Assembly: GCF_022213065.1 (NCBI RefSeq)
Contig: NZ_JAKLJA010000002.1
Coordinates: 372,001 to 436,000 of the forward strand
Reading direction: 5' to 3'
From: Paraburkholderia tagetis
GTDB lineage: Bacteria > Pseudomonadota > Gammaproteobacteria > Burkholderiales > Burkholderiaceae
Length of the DNA stretch: 64,000 nucleotides
Numbering within the stretch: position 1 is the stretch's first letter; each line of letters opens with the position of its first letter. The position numbers were made by a program, and so were the translations under genes. Shown here piece after piece: positions 9,082 to 17,992 of this stretch. The notes below the pieces were generated by a model. It saw only the letters and a list, made by a program, of their open reading frames with translations, ran no database searches and was not told the DNA's origin.

Positions 9082-9122
9082 CAAAAACGCCGCATCGCGC
9101 CCATGGGCGCATGATGCGGCGC
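9082..9122 (-). terminator. Rho-independent terminator of the DUF4148 gene
   Basis: On the minus strand, arms built on GCCGCATC/GATGCGGC with an inner GCGCCC/GGGCGC pairing are followed by CGTTTTTG. It lies between two convergent genes and serves the minus-strand one. Confidence 0.8.
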
Positions 9123-9132
9123 TCATGGGTTG

Positions 9133-9435
9133 TCAATGCACCATGCGCACCGGCGGCGAGTAGCTGCTCGCCGCGCCGCTTTCCGACGTGCCTTCCATCG
9201 CAGGTCCGTAACCGCTGCCGTTACGCGCGTCCAGACGCGCCTGGGCCGCCTCGTAGTCCGACGGATAGAACGGCGAAACCACGTTCGGCCGCCAGCCCAC
9301 CGATTCGAGTTGCTTGAGTTCGTTGCGCACCTGTTCGCGCGTGACAGGACCATTCTCGGGCTGCGACTGGGCGAAAGAAATAGCCGGTGCTACGAGCACC
9401 GCGGCAAGCGCAACAGCCTTGATCAGCGACTTCAT
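9133..9435 (-). CDS. DUF4148 domain secreted protein
   Basis: A 100-residue exported protein with a signal peptide (MKSLIKAVALAAVLVAPA, cleavage expected after FAQ at about 23) and the DUF4148 motif VTREQVRNELKQLESVGW followed by YPSDYEAAQARL. The frame opens further upstream, but ATG 9435 has an accggaggt ribosome site at good spacing and starts the signal peptide. DUF4148 proteins are numerous in Burkholderiaceae and their role is unknown; they are usually single periplasmic proteins. It is divergent from the selenium-binding-protein gene. Confidence 0.9.
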   Translation of the reverse strand: MKSLIKAVALAAVLVAPAISFAQSQPENGPVTREQVRNELKQLESVGWRPNVVSPFYPSDYEAAQARLDARNGSGYGPAMEGTSESGAASSYSPPVRMVH

Positions 9436-9635
9436 GACAGTACCTCCGGTAACTTGATATATATCGGCCGGGCACGAGCCGCGAACCGTTGAATACAGTC
9501 TAGAAAGTCCCCGGCACGGGATAAATGGCGGGACGCCGAATTCACTGTTTTCGCAATACGTATAATCGCGTACTTCGCGACCCTGGAGCAGGCACGGGAT
9601 ATGCGCGCTACCCAACCCTCTAAAAGGAGGTAGCG

Positions 9636-11030
9636 ATGGCGACATGGAAACCGGATCCGAGCTTCTACCCTTCCGCACGCCTGGCGGCCACGGCTACGCC
9701 GGAAACGCTCGCATGGGTCGCGAGCTTCGACCCCACTAGCCGCGTGCCCGACTCGCTCGACGTCGTCGACCTCGATCCCGCCTCACCCGAATACGGCCAG
9801 ATCGTCCATCGCCTCGCGATGCCGCACACCGGCGACGAACTCCATCATTTCGGCTGGAATGCGTGCAGTTCGTGCCTATGCCCGAACGCGCCGCACGCGC
9901 ATACCGAGCGTCGCTACCTGATCGTGCCCGGATTACGCTCGTCGCGCATTCATATCGTCGATACGAAACCCAACGCTCGCCGCCCGAAAATCGTGCGCGT
10001 ACACGAGCCCGAAAGCGTCGCGCAGCGCGCCGGCTATAGCCGTCCCCATACGGTGCACTGCGGACCGGACGGCATCTATGTGACGGCGCTCGCCAACGCC
10101 GAGGGCGAAGCGCCCGGCGGCATCTTCCTGATGGACCACGAGAGCTTCGAGATTCTCGGCCAATGGGAAATCGAGCGCGGCCCGCAGCAGCTTGCCTACG
10201 ACGGCTGGTGGCATCTCGGCTACGACACGCTTGTGACGAGTGAATGGGGCCTGCCCGCGACCTTCGAGAATGGCCTCGTGCCCGAAGTGCTGCTTGGGGG
10301 CCAGTACGGCCACCGGCTGCACTTCTGGGACCTGCACACGCGCCACCACAAGCAGGTGCTCGACTTCGGCGCGGAGAACCAGCTCGTGTTCGAATTGCGG
10401 CCCGCGCACGACCCCACGAAACCCTATGGCTTCGTGAATTCCGTCATCAGCCTCAAAGACCTTTCGGCCTCGATCTGGCAGTGGTATCGCGAAGGCGATC
10501 GATGGGCGGCGCGCAAGATCATCGAGATTCCCGCCGAGCCCGCCGCCCCGGAAACACTCCCGCCCTTGCTCAAGGGCTTCGCCGCCGTGCCGCCGCTCGT
10601 CACCGACATCGCGCTCTCGCTCGACGACCGCTTTCTCTACGCAGCCTGCTGGGGCACGGGCGATCTGCGCCAATACGATGTTTCGGATCCCGAACATCCT
10701 GCGTTGACGGGAAGCGTGCGCATCGGCGGGATCGTCTCGCGAGCCACGCATCCGCGCGCGCAAGGCCGGGCGCTGAACGGCGGTCCGCAGATGGTGGAGG
10801 TGAGCCGCGACGGACGACGCGTGTATTTCACGAATTCGCTGTACGGCGCCATCGACGCGCAGTTCTACCCCGAAGGTATCGACGGCTGGATGGTGAAGCT
10901 CGATGCCGCGCCCGAAGGCGGGCTCGACTTCGACGAACGCTTCTTCGTGGATTGGCCGAAAACGCATCGCCCGCATCAAATCCGGCTGGAAGGCGGCGAC
11001 TGTTCGTCCGATTCGTACTGCTACCCCTGA
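9636..11030 (+). CDS. Selenium-binding protein 56 family, probable methanethiol oxidase
   Basis: The SBP56 family includes bacterial copper-dependent methanethiol oxidase, which turns methanethiol into formaldehyde, H2S and H2O2. The 464-residue product has family landmarks: GDELHHFGWNACSSCLCP (C77 and C80, the CSSC site), HTERRYLIVPGLRSSRIHIVD, RPHTVHCGPDG, the beta-propeller block YGHRLHFWDLHTR, and GGPQMVEVSRDGRRVYFTNSLY near the end. Histidines typical of the metal site are kept. A strong aaaaggaggt ribosome site precedes ATG 9636. No signal peptide is evident. It is followed by a membrane protein of unknown role. Confidence 0.92.
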   Translation: MATWKPDPSFYPSARLAATATPETLAWVASFDPTSRVPDSLDVVDLDPASPEYGQIVHRLAMPHTGDELHHFGWNACSSCLCPNAPHAHTERRYLIVPGLRSSRIHIVDTKPNARRPKIVRVHEPESVAQRAGYSRPHTVHCGPDGIYVTALANAEGEAPGGIFLMDHESFEILGQWEIERGPQQLAYDGWWHLGYDTLVTSEWGLPATFENGLVPEVLLGGQYGHRLHFWDLHTRHHKQVLDFGAENQLVFELRPAHDPTKPYGFVNSVISLKDLSASIWQWYREGDRWAARKIIEIPAEPAAPETLPPLLKGFAAVPPLVTDIALSLDDRFLYAACWGTGDLRQYDVSDPEHPALTGSVRIGGIVSRATHPRAQGRALNGGPQMVEVSRDGRRVYFTNSLYGAIDAQFYPEGIDGWMVKLDAAPEGGLDFDERFFVDWPKTHRPHQIRLEGGDCSSDSYCYP

Positions 11031-11038
11031 GCGCGATA

Positions 11039-11112
11039 TGCAGGGCGACAAGCAGGGCGACAAGCGGGGCAACATCCTGAGCCACACGCGGGGCAACATG
11101 CAGGGCAACGCG
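11039..11112. repeat. 12-bp degenerate tandem repeat (cagggcgacaag type)
   Basis: About six units of cagggcgacaag or cggggcaacatg lie in a row between the methanethiol oxidase stop and the start of the next gene. Confidence 0.8.
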
Positions 11113-11114
11113 GC

Positions 11115-11795
11115 ATGAGCAGCCTGTTCGGAGCATTCGGCGCATTCGGCGCACATTGGGCCGCCTGGAGCGCCGTGGTGGCCAGCGGCGTTTTTCACGG
11201 TGCGAATCCCGCGATGGGCTGGCTCTTCGCCACCGGGCTCGGATTGCAGCGCGGCAGCCGCACCGCCCTGCTACTGGCGCTGCCGCCTATCGCGCTGGGC
11301 CACGCCGCGTCCATTCTGTTGTTCACGAGTTCCATCGCGGTGCTGGGCGCGTGGCGACCTGTGCTTATGCATGGCGGCCTGCACTGGGTGTTGGGCGCAC
11401 TGCTGATTGGCTGGGCCGCGTGGCAGCATGTGTGGGGACACCGCCATCGCGTGCGCGTGGGCATGACGGCCGGCTTTCTCGGCCTCGCGGCATGGTCCGC
11501 GCTGATGGCTACGCTGCATGGCGCCGGTCTCATGCTCATGCCCGCGTTGTTGCCGATCTGCGGCGGGGCCGCGGCTAATGGCGGCGCGGGTGCCGGTGCA
11601 ACGGGGCCGCTCGCGGTTTCCGTGGCGATCACCGCGCTGCATACGCTTGTGACGCTAGCCACGACCGCGGCCATCGCGTTCGCCGCCTATGAGTATGTGG
11701 GACTCGGCATGCTGCGGCGCGGCTGGGTCAACTTCGACTGGCTCTGGCGCGGTGCGCTGGTGCTCACCGGTACGGTGATGATCGCGAGTGCGTGA
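11115..11795 (+). CDS. Uncharacterised polytopic membrane protein following the SBP56 gene
   Basis: I do not recognise a characterised family. The 226-residue protein has about six hydrophobic segments and several His-Gly or Gly-His motifs in or beside them: GVFHGANPAMGWLFA near residues 25-40, ALGHAAS, MHGGLHW, LHGAGLM and ALHTLVT. Such buried histidines recall small metal or sulfur-compound transporters (HupE, RcnA/NicO, TauE-like), but the sequence does not settle this. It lies 84 bases after the methanethiol oxidase gene on the same strand, so it may share its transcript and handle copper or a sulfur product. That functional link is inference. Confidence 0.7.
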   Translation: MSSLFGAFGAFGAHWAAWSAVVASGVFHGANPAMGWLFATGLGLQRGSRTALLLALPPIALGHAASILLFTSSIAVLGAWRPVLMHGGLHWVLGALLIGWAAWQHVWGHRHRVRVGMTAGFLGLAAWSALMATLHGAGLMLMPALLPICGGAAANGGAGAGATGPLAVSVAITALHTLVTLATTAAIAFAAYEYVGLGMLRRGWVNFDWLWRGALVLTGTVMIASA

Positions 11796-11835
11796 AGGAT
11801 GTGCTGCCGTTGCGCAAGCGCTCTTCCGCCGCAAG

Positions 11836-11916
11836 CCCGTGACCATTTTTCGGATATCGGATCAGCAGCAGGACATCAAGCGCGCGGTCCAGATGGCACG
11901 CGAATTGACGGAGTAA
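11836..11916 (+). pseudogene. Possible C-terminal remnant of a RelE/HigB-type toxin
   Basis: In the frame that stops at 11914-11916, directly before the antitoxin ATG, the translation ends SDQQQDIKRAVQMARELTE. This resembles the usual C-terminus of HigB-like addiction killer proteins (TQ..DI..A...A.EL). Upstream the frame runs straight into the end of the previous membrane-protein gene with no toxin-like N-terminus, so most of a toxin gene would be missing. The match is short and the call is tentative. Confidence 0.35.
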
Positions 11917-12207
11917 ATGATGACCACCACATATAGCCAATTCGACGCCGCAGACTATCTGGACAGTGAGGAGACGATTGCAGAGTTTCTCGCGGCGTCT
12001 GCAGAAGATCCCAATCCCGACGTGCTGCTAGCTGCCATTGCAGCAGTTGCCCGTGCACGCGGAATGGCTAAAGTTGCAGCCGATGCGGGGCTCGGTCGCG
12101 AAAGCCTGTATAAGGCGCTCGCACCCGGCGCACATCCGCGCTTCGAAACAATCCAGAAGGTGCTACGCGCGCTCGGTGTTCAAACTGTTTTCAAACCCCT
12201 TCCATGA
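11917..12207 (+). CDS. HigA-like addiction-module antidote protein
   Basis: A 96-residue DNA-binding protein. The N-terminal part (FDAADYLDSEETIAEFLAAS) and the Cro-like HTH (AKVAADAGLGRESLYKALAPGAHPRFETIQKVLRALG) match the putative addiction module antidote family that partners HigB/RelE-type killers. Two ATG codons in a row (11917 and 11920) can serve as start. It touches the remnant of a toxin frame upstream (taa-atg). With no intact toxin beside it, the protein is an orphan antitoxin or a stand-alone regulator. Its bases look less GC-rich than its neighbours. Confidence 0.82.
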   Translation: MMTTTYSQFDAADYLDSEETIAEFLAASAEDPNPDVLLAAIAAVARARGMAKVAADAGLGRESLYKALAPGAHPRFETIQKVLRALGVQTVFKPLP

Positions 12208-12430
12208 AAACTCAAGTGACTCGAACGACTACCTGAACGGCAAAAGAGTAATCGTGACCGCATAAGCATCGCGCCCCAATCTGCCCGCCCCAAAGCGCGT
12301 CTCTCAATGCACCAGGTGCAGCCAGCAGCGCTGAGTGCCGCCCAGCACCCAGCGCGCGAGCCATGTACCATACGGCGCTCGCACTCGTGCGCAACGCATT
12401 GAACCGTATTTGCCGGAGAAGAACCCAATA

Positions 12431-13345
12431 ATGTCGACCATCACCACGTCCTCGGCCCCCGAGGCGGCCGCACCGGGCATGGAAAGCACCACCCGCCCCG
12501 CTCACGCAGATTGCGCGAATCATGCAACGGCCGTTGCCAGAGCCGCCCTCGAAGCGCGCTACGGCACGCCCTGGAGCGCGCCGCTGCCCGCCTGGAACGC
12601 GACGCTCGACTCGCTGCTCGCGCACCGCTCGGTGCGCAACTACACGAACCAGCCGCTGCCCGCGGGCACGCTCGAAACATTGATCGCCGCTGCGCAATCG
12701 GCTTCGACCTCATCGAATCTGCAGACGTGGAGCGTGGTCGCCGTCGAGGATCCCGAGCGCAAGGCACGCCTTTCCAAACTCGCCGCCGGCCAGTCGCAGG
12801 TCCGCGAGGCCCCGCTCTTTCTCGTCTGGCTCGCCGACCTCAACCGTCTCGAAGGCGCCGCGCAGCGCACCGGCGCGAGCGCGGAAGGCCTTCACTATCT
12901 GGAGACGCTGTTCGTCGGCGTGATCGACGCGGCGCTGGCCGCGCAAAATGCCGTGGTGGCGCTCGAGTCGCTCGGCATGAACGCGGTCTATATCGGCGCG
13001 ATCCGCAATCAGCCGGAACAGGTGGCCGCCGAACTGGGCCTGCCGCCGCGCGTGCTGCCTGTATTCGGCCTGTGCGTAGGCTATGCCGACGAGTCGCGGC
13101 CCGCGCAGGTGAAGCCGCGCCTGCCACAGCCGGTCGTGCTGCATCGCGAGCAGTACGATACCCATTCGCAACCGCACGGCATCGAGCAATACGACGAGGT
13201 GATGGGCGCATTCCAGACCTCACAGGGCCTCAGCGCAGCAGGCTGGACCTCACGCTCGCTGGCGCGCTGGCGCAGCCGCGAATCGCTGCATGGCCGCGAC
13301 CGGCTGCGCGACGCCCTCCATGCGCTCGGCTTCGAGTTGCGCTGA
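12431..13345 (+). CDS. NADPH-dependent flavin oxidoreductase, nitroreductase family (NfsA-like)
   Basis: FMN-containing reductase of the NfsA/FRP branch, which reduces nitroaromatics, quinones or flavins with NADPH. The product has 304 residues. An extended N-terminus of about 55 residues precedes LLAHRSVRNYTNQPLPAGTL, the FMN-binding HRSxRxF-type motif, then AAQSASTSSNLQTWSVV, the flavin-site SxxSSNxQ motif, and later IGAIRNQPEQVAAELGLP and GLCVGY. ATG 12431 has a ccggagaa ribosome site. It lies 108 bases before the ketopantoate reductase gene on the same strand. The physiological substrate is unknown. Confidence 0.9.
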   Translation: MSTITTSSAPEAAAPGMESTTRPAHADCANHATAVARAALEARYGTPWSAPLPAWNATLDSLLAHRSVRNYTNQPLPAGTLETLIAAAQSASTSSNLQTWSVVAVEDPERKARLSKLAAGQSQVREAPLFLVWLADLNRLEGAAQRTGASAEGLHYLETLFVGVIDAALAAQNAVVALESLGMNAVYIGAIRNQPEQVAAELGLPPRVLPVFGLCVGYADESRPAQVKPRLPQPVVLHREQYDTHSQPHGIEQYDEVMGAFQTSQGLSAAGWTSRSLARWRSRESLHGRDRLRDALHALGFELR

Positions 13346-13453
13346 AGTCGTTCGCACAGGTCGTTTGAACGATAGTTGAGCGCACAACGTTATGTGCTCG
13401 ACCTGTCGACAATTGAGCAGGCAACTGAGCAGGCAATCGAAGGAGCAACGCAG

Positions 13454-14365
13454 ATGAAAATCGCCATCATGGGTGCAGGCGCGGTGGGCTGCTTTTACGG
13501 CGGCATGCTCGCGCGCGCGGGCCACGACGTCGTCCTGATCGGGCGCGCACAGCATGTCGAGGCCATCGAGCGCGACGGCCTGCGCCTCGAAGCACTGAGC
13601 TTCGACGAGCACATCGGCCGCCCGCATCTCACCGCGAGCACCGAGGCGGCCGCCGTGGCCGGCGCCGATCTCGTGCTGTTCTGCGTGAAATCGAGCGACA
13701 CGGAAAGCGCCGGTGCCTCGATCGCGCCGCATCTGCGCGCCGATACCCTCGTGCTCACGCTGCAAAACGGCGTGGACAACGCGGAGCGCCTGCGCACCGT
13801 GATCCCGCAGGACGTCGCGGCCGCCGTCGTGTATGTGGCGACGGAGATGGCCGGCCCCGGCCACGTGCGCCATCACGGGCGCGGCGAACTGGTGATCGAG
13901 CCCGCGCGCGGCAGTCTGGCGGCCGAGCAGGCCCTGACCCAAGCGGGTGTGCCCACCGAAATCTCCGCAAATGTGCGCGGTGCGCTCTGGGCCAAGCTCA
14001 TGGTGAACTGCGCGTACAACGCGCTTTCGGCGATTTCGCAGCTACCTTATGGACGCCTCGTGCAAGGCACGGGCGTACTCGACGCGATGCAGGACGTGCT
14101 AGCCGAATGTGTGGCCGTGGCGCGCGCCGATGGCGTAACCTTGCCGCCAGACGTGAGCGCGAGCGTGAGCCGCATCGCCGAAACCATGCCGGGACAATAC
14201 TCGTCCACCGCGCAGGATCTCGCGCGCGGCAAGCACAGCGAGATCGATCATCTGAACGGCTTCGTGGTGCGTCGCGGCGCGGCGCTAGGTGTGGCCACGC
14301 CGGTCAACCGCCTGTTGCATGCGCTCGTGAAGCTCATCGAGGACAAGGCGCAAGGGGCAATCTGA
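13454..14365 (+). CDS. 2-dehydropantoate 2-reductase family protein (PanE/ApbA)
   Basis: NADPH-dependent reduction of 2-dehydropantoate to pantoate is the model reaction. The product has 303 residues, with a Rossmann motif GAGAVGCFYGGML at the start, CVKSSDTE and TLQNGVDN in the cofactor half, and KLMVNCAYNALSAI holding the likely catalytic lysine. ATG 13454 follows a gaaggagcaac ribosome site. Burkholderiaceae often carry several members of this family with other substrates, and nothing here links it to coenzyme A synthesis, so the symbol panE is not given. Confidence 0.88.
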   Translation: MKIAIMGAGAVGCFYGGMLARAGHDVVLIGRAQHVEAIERDGLRLEALSFDEHIGRPHLTASTEAAAVAGADLVLFCVKSSDTESAGASIAPHLRADTLVLTLQNGVDNAERLRTVIPQDVAAAVVYVATEMAGPGHVRHHGRGELVIEPARGSLAAEQALTQAGVPTEISANVRGALWAKLMVNCAYNALSAISQLPYGRLVQGTGVLDAMQDVLAECVAVARADGVTLPPDVSASVSRIAETMPGQYSSTAQDLARGKHSEIDHLNGFVVRRGAALGVATPVNRLLHALVKLIEDKAQGAI

Positions 14366-14377
14366 AGCATGCGCTTC

Positions 14378-14434
14378 AGTGCGGTTTAATGCATGCGGTT
14401 TAATGCATGCGGTTTAATGCATGTGCTTTAATGC
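14378..14434. repeat. 14-bp tandem repeat (gcggtttaatgcat) after the PanE-type gene
   Basis: Four near-identical copies start about 12 bases after the stop codon. They occupy most of the gap between two convergent genes. Confidence 0.85.
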
Positions 14435-14486
14435 GCTTTCATGAAGATGTGGTCTGCACCCCGCTGTATGCGGGGCGCGCGGTGCA

Positions 14487-14951
14487 TCATGCGCCCGACG
14501 CTTCGCGCTCGAAGACGAGCAGCGTCGAAGTCGCCGACGCGTAGAGCTTGCCGGCGGCATCCGTGATCGTCGCCTCGGTGAAGGCCGCGCGGCGGCCGAT
14601 GCTCAGCACGCGGCCTTCGGCGCGCACCGGACCGGTGCTCGCGGTCATGGGCCGGTGATAGGCCACTTTGAGTTCGAGCGTCGTATAGCCCTGATGCGGC
14701 GCGAGACGCGAGTGCGCCGCGCAGCCGCAGGCCGAATCGAGCAACGTGGCCGCATAGCCGCCGTGCACGGTGCCAATGGGGTTGTACGCATGCAGCCCCG
14801 GCACGCCTTCGAAAACCACACGGCCCTCTTCCACTTCCACGAGCTTGAAGCCAAGCGTTTCGCCGATAGGCGCGCTGCGGCCGCTCACGAGCATGCGCTG
14901 CAGTTGTTCGAGGCCGGTGAGGCCGGCGGGCAATTCGGCAACGAGGTTCAT
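14487..14951 (-). CDS. PaaI-family hotdog thioesterase of the box region
   Basis: A 154-residue acyl-CoA thioesterase with the hotdog motif NPIGTVHGGYAATLLDSACG at about residues 57-76 and a C-terminal strand set ending in ATSTLLVFE. ATG 14951 is preceded by ggagag at good spacing; an upstream in-frame ATG adds 16 unremarkable residues. It lies on the same strand as boxA, 206 bases downstream. A thioesterase here could hydrolyse dead-end CoA thioesters of the benzoyl-CoA route and recover CoA. That is inference from position. Confidence 0.88.
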   Translation of the reverse strand: MNLVAELPAGLTGLEQLQRMLVSGRSAPIGETLGFKLVEVEEGRVVFEGVPGLHAYNPIGTVHGGYAATLLDSACGCAAHSRLAPHQGYTTLELKVAYHRPMTASTGPVRAEGRVLSIGRRAAFTEATITDAAGKLYASATSTLLVFEREASGA

Positions 14952-15157
14952 TTGAAACGTCTCTCCGTCGGGGGGATCGTGCGGCGCGCCGGGATGCACC
15001 CTGATGCAGGTTTAATGCACCGGAGGACCCGTCGCGCCAATGTCCCGACATGATAGCGTTTCACGAACGATCGTGCTTAAACCACCCTTCGAACCGAAGA
15101 TGCACTCGAAGATGCACTTTTTTGCGTGGGCAATTCCAGTACGGCCTCGGTACGGCC

Positions 15158-16441
15158 TCAATACGTTTCGAGGTGCAGCCGCCCTTCTCGCTTGAGCCGC
15201 TCCCACAGCGCATCCCACGCCATGCCGTGCGCTTGTGAGATCTCGCCGAGCACTTGCAGCACGCCATCTTCCATGCCCTTGAGCCCGCACACGTAGATGT
15301 GGGTGTTGCCGTCCTTGAGCAGGTGCGCCACGTCCACGGCACGCTCGCGCATCGCATCCTGCACGTAGCGTTTGGCCTGGCCCGGCGTGCGCGAGAACGC
15401 AAGATTCGTGTCGATGAAATCCTTCGGCAGATTCATCAGCGGTCCGAAGTATGGCAATTCCTGCTGCGTGCGTGCGCCGAAGAACAGCATGAGCTTACCT
15501 GTCGCGCCTTTGAGCCTGCGCCGGCGCCGGTACTCGGTCATCGCGCGCATGGGCGCCGAGCCCGTGCCGGTGCAGATCATCAGCAGATGCGAGTTCGGAT
15601 GGTTCGGCATCAGGAAGGTGTTGCCGAACGGGCCGATCACGGTCACCACGTCGCCCTTCTTCAGGTCGCACAGATAGTTCGAGCACACGCCGTCCGTGGC
15701 GTTGCCGCTATGGTCGCGCGTCACGCGCTTCACGGTGAGCGAAACATTGTTGTAGCCGGGCCGCTCGCCGTCGCGCGGGCTGGCGACTGAGTATTGGCGG
15801 GCATGATACGCGCGGCCATCGGCGCTCGTGCCCGGCGGCAGGATGCCGATCGATTGCCCTTCGAGCACCGGAAACGGCATCGTGCCGAAGTCGAGCACGA
15901 TGTGGTGGATGTCGCTTTCCGTGGCGGCATCCGTGAGCCGGTAGTTGCCGACCACGGTAGCCGTGGTCGGCGCCTTGTGCGTGTACAGATGCACGTAGGG
16001 CCTGGCCGCCGACCACGGCGGCACCGTTGCGCCTCGCACCATGTCCGAGCCGGAGCCCGGCGCTGCGTCGCCGGTTTTCTCCGTTGCGGCCGCTTGCGAT
16101 GCGTCCGCCGCGCTTGATCCGGCCGATCCCGCCGATGCACCCGATGCATCGGGCGCGCCCACCGTGGGGTTCTGGGTGGGGAGTTCGTCCCAGCCGAACT
16201 GCTCTTCGATCCCGTAGGCCTCAGCCTTGAACACATTGCGCCAGTTGTCGATCGCACCGGTCGGGCACGGCGGCACGCAGGCCATGCAAGCGTTGCAGAC
16301 GTCCGCTTTCACGACGTAATTGACGCCGTCGTGCGTGATTGCATCGACCGGACAGGTCTCTTCGCAGGTATTGCAGCGAATGCAAATCTCAGGATCGATC
16401 AGGTGCTGCCTGAGGATCTCCACGGAAACCGGACCGTTCAT
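15158..16441 (-). CDS. boxA: Benzoyl-CoA 2,3-epoxidase reductase subunit BoxA
   Basis: Reductase that passes electrons from NADPH to BoxB during epoxidation of benzoyl-CoA. The N-terminal bacterial ferredoxin domain has two 4Fe-4S motifs (Cys 20, 23, 26, 30 and Cys 49, 52, 55, 59). A linker rich in Ala/Ser/Asp (about 90-130) joins it to a ferredoxin-NADP reductase part with [14 protein letters not shown] for [13 protein letters not shown], and [12 protein letters not shown] for NADPH, ending in the family-typical aromatic residue. ATG 16441 (427 residues) follows a gggagag ribosome site; a further ATG eight codons upstream is possible. It is the last of the boxC-boxB-boxA run. Confidence 0.96.
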   Translation of the reverse strand: MNGPVSVEILRQHLIDPEICIRCNTCEETCPVDAITHDGVNYVVKADVCNACMACVPPCPTGAIDNWRNVFKAEAYGIEEQFGWDELPTQNPTVGAPDASGASAGSAGSSAADASQAAATEKTGDAAPGSGSDMVRGATVPPWSAARPYVHLYTHKAPTTATVVGNYRLTDAATESDIHHIVLDFGTMPFPVLEGQSIGILPPGTSADGRAYHARQYSVASPRDGERPGYNNVSLTVKRVTRDHSGNATDGVCSNYLCDLKKGDVVTVIGPFGNTFLMPNHPNSHLLMICTGTGSAPMRAMTEYRRRRRLKGATGKLMLFFGARTQQELPYFGPLMNLPKDFIDTNLAFSRTPGQAKRYVQDAMRERAVDVAHLLKDGNTHIYVCGLKGMEDGVLQVLGEISQAHGMAWDALWERLKREGRLHLETY

Positions 16442-16486
16442 GATTGTCTCTCCCGGCCCATGCAAAGCGGACCGCCAACTGTGCGT

Positions 16487-17914
16487 TCAGTTAAAGCGCA
16501 CATACTCGAAATCGACGGGCTGGCGATTGATACCCATCGCCGGCGGCGCAATCCAGTTCGCGAACTTGCCCGGCGCCACCACGCGGCCCATCAGCGATGC
16601 GACATAAGCCCGATCCTCGGCCGTGGGCAGCCACTTCGCCTCGTTCGCGGCCCATTGCGTCTCGTCGATCACGCGGCCGTCCGGCGCGACGCGCACCCCC
16701 GCGAAGGTGCCGATCTGGCGATTGAACGCCTTGTGCGGCACGCTCAAGCGAAAGTCGATGCCGGCCTTCTCCAGCACCTTGTTCCAGCGATTCACGCCTG
16801 CTACGGAGTCCTTGATGTAGTCGTCGCGCAGCACTTCGTTCATGGCGTTGAGCATCGGCACCTCGCGCTCGACGAGCTTGCCCTCCTGCACGTCGAGCAG
16901 GCGATATGTCTGGCCTTCGAGCTGATGGTCGTCGTCGCGTTTCGTTTCCTCGTAGCGGCCCTTCAGGCCCGAGCTATAAAACGTAGCCGCGTTCGACGAG
17001 TGATCGGCGCCGAACAGGTCGATCGTCACCGAGTAGTGGAAATTCAGGTAGCGCTGGATCGTTTCGAGGTCGATCACGCCCGCGGCGCGCAAGCGGCCCA
17101 CGTCGTCGGTCTTGAGTTCGTTCATCACCTGCGCGGTGCGCTGCACCACGCGCGAGACGCCCGACTCGCCCACGAACATGTGATGCGCCTCTTCGGTCAA
17201 CATGAATTTCGTGGTGCGCGCGAGCGGGTCAAAGCCCGATTCGGCCAGCGCCGAAAGCTGGAACTTGCCGTCGCGGTCGGTGAAATAGGTGAACATGAAG
17301 AACGCCAGCCAGTCGGGCGTTCGTTCGTTGAAGGCGCCCAGGATGCGCGGATTGTCGTCGTCGCCCGAACGGCGCTCGAGCAATGCTTCGGCTTCCTCAC
17401 GACCGTCACGGCCGAAGTAGCGATGCAGCAGATAGACCATCGCCCACAGATGCCGCCCTTCTTCCACATTCACCTGAAAGAGATTACGCAGGTCGTAGAG
17501 CGACGGTGCGGTCAGGCCCAGGTGGCGCTGCTGCTCGACCGAGGCGGGCTCGGTGTCGCCCTGCGTGACGATAATGCGGCGCAGGTTCGCGCGGTGCTCT
17601 CCCGGCACGTCCTGCCACGCGGCCTCGCCCTTGTGCGCGCCGAAATGAATCTTGCGTTCCGCCTCGCCGGGCGCGAGGAAGATGCCCCAGCGATAGTCGG
17701 GCATCTTCACGTGATCGAAATGCGCCCAGCCGCCGGCGTCCACGCTCACCGCCGTGCGCAAATACACGTCGAAGCCGTGCGAGCCCTCGGGTCCCATGTC
17801 GCCCCACCACGAAAGAAAATTCGGCTGCCACTGCTCCAGTGCGCGTTGCAGCGCGCGGTCGTCGGCGAGATTGACGTTGTTGGGGATCTTTTCGCTGTAG
17901 TTGATGGTGGACAT
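16487..17914 (-). CDS. boxB: Benzoyl-CoA 2,3-epoxidase oxygenase subunit BoxB
   Basis: Diiron oxygenase that forms 2,3-epoxybenzoyl-CoA from benzoyl-CoA and O2. The 475 residues begin MSTINYSEKIPNNVNLADDR and carry ligand-type motifs for the diiron site, such as NVEEGRHLWAMVYLLHRYFG and LTEEAHHMFVGESG (ExxH). Length matches characterised BoxB proteins. It lies 45 bases before boxA and 78 bases after boxC on the minus strand, so the three are probably one transcript. Confidence 0.97.
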   Translation of the reverse strand: MSTINYSEKIPNNVNLADDRALQRALEQWQPNFLSWWGDMGPEGSHGFDVYLRTAVSVDAGGWAHFDHVKMPDYRWGIFLAPGEAERKIHFGAHKGEAAWQDVPGEHRANLRRIIVTQGDTEPASVEQQRHLGLTAPSLYDLRNLFQVNVEEGRHLWAMVYLLHRYFGRDGREEAEALLERRSGDDDNPRILGAFNERTPDWLAFFMFTYFTDRDGKFQLSALAESGFDPLARTTKFMLTEEAHHMFVGESGVSRVVQRTAQVMNELKTDDVGRLRAAGVIDLETIQRYLNFHYSVTIDLFGADHSSNAATFYSSGLKGRYEETKRDDDHQLEGQTYRLLDVQEGKLVEREVPMLNAMNEVLRDDYIKDSVAGVNRWNKVLEKAGIDFRLSVPHKAFNRQIGTFAGVRVAPDGRVIDETQWAANEAKWLPTAEDRAYVASLMGRVVAPGKFANWIAPPAMGINRQPVDFEYVRFN

Positions 17915-17992
17915 ATCGGTTCCTTGCGGCTATGGCGAATCAGGCTGGAGCAGGGCTGCTCGAACTGAAATTGGGCTGAAGTCGGGCTGCAC

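Noticed and set aside
15062..15075. Palindrome CACGA-ACGA-TCGTG downstream of boxA
   Set aside because: The arms are short and no T-run follows on the minus strand; it could be an operator for the thioesterase gene but evidence is too thin.
16331..17968. A 545-residue open frame opposite boxB
   Set aside because: Antisense shadow of boxB; no recognisable motif and an Arg/His-rich composition.
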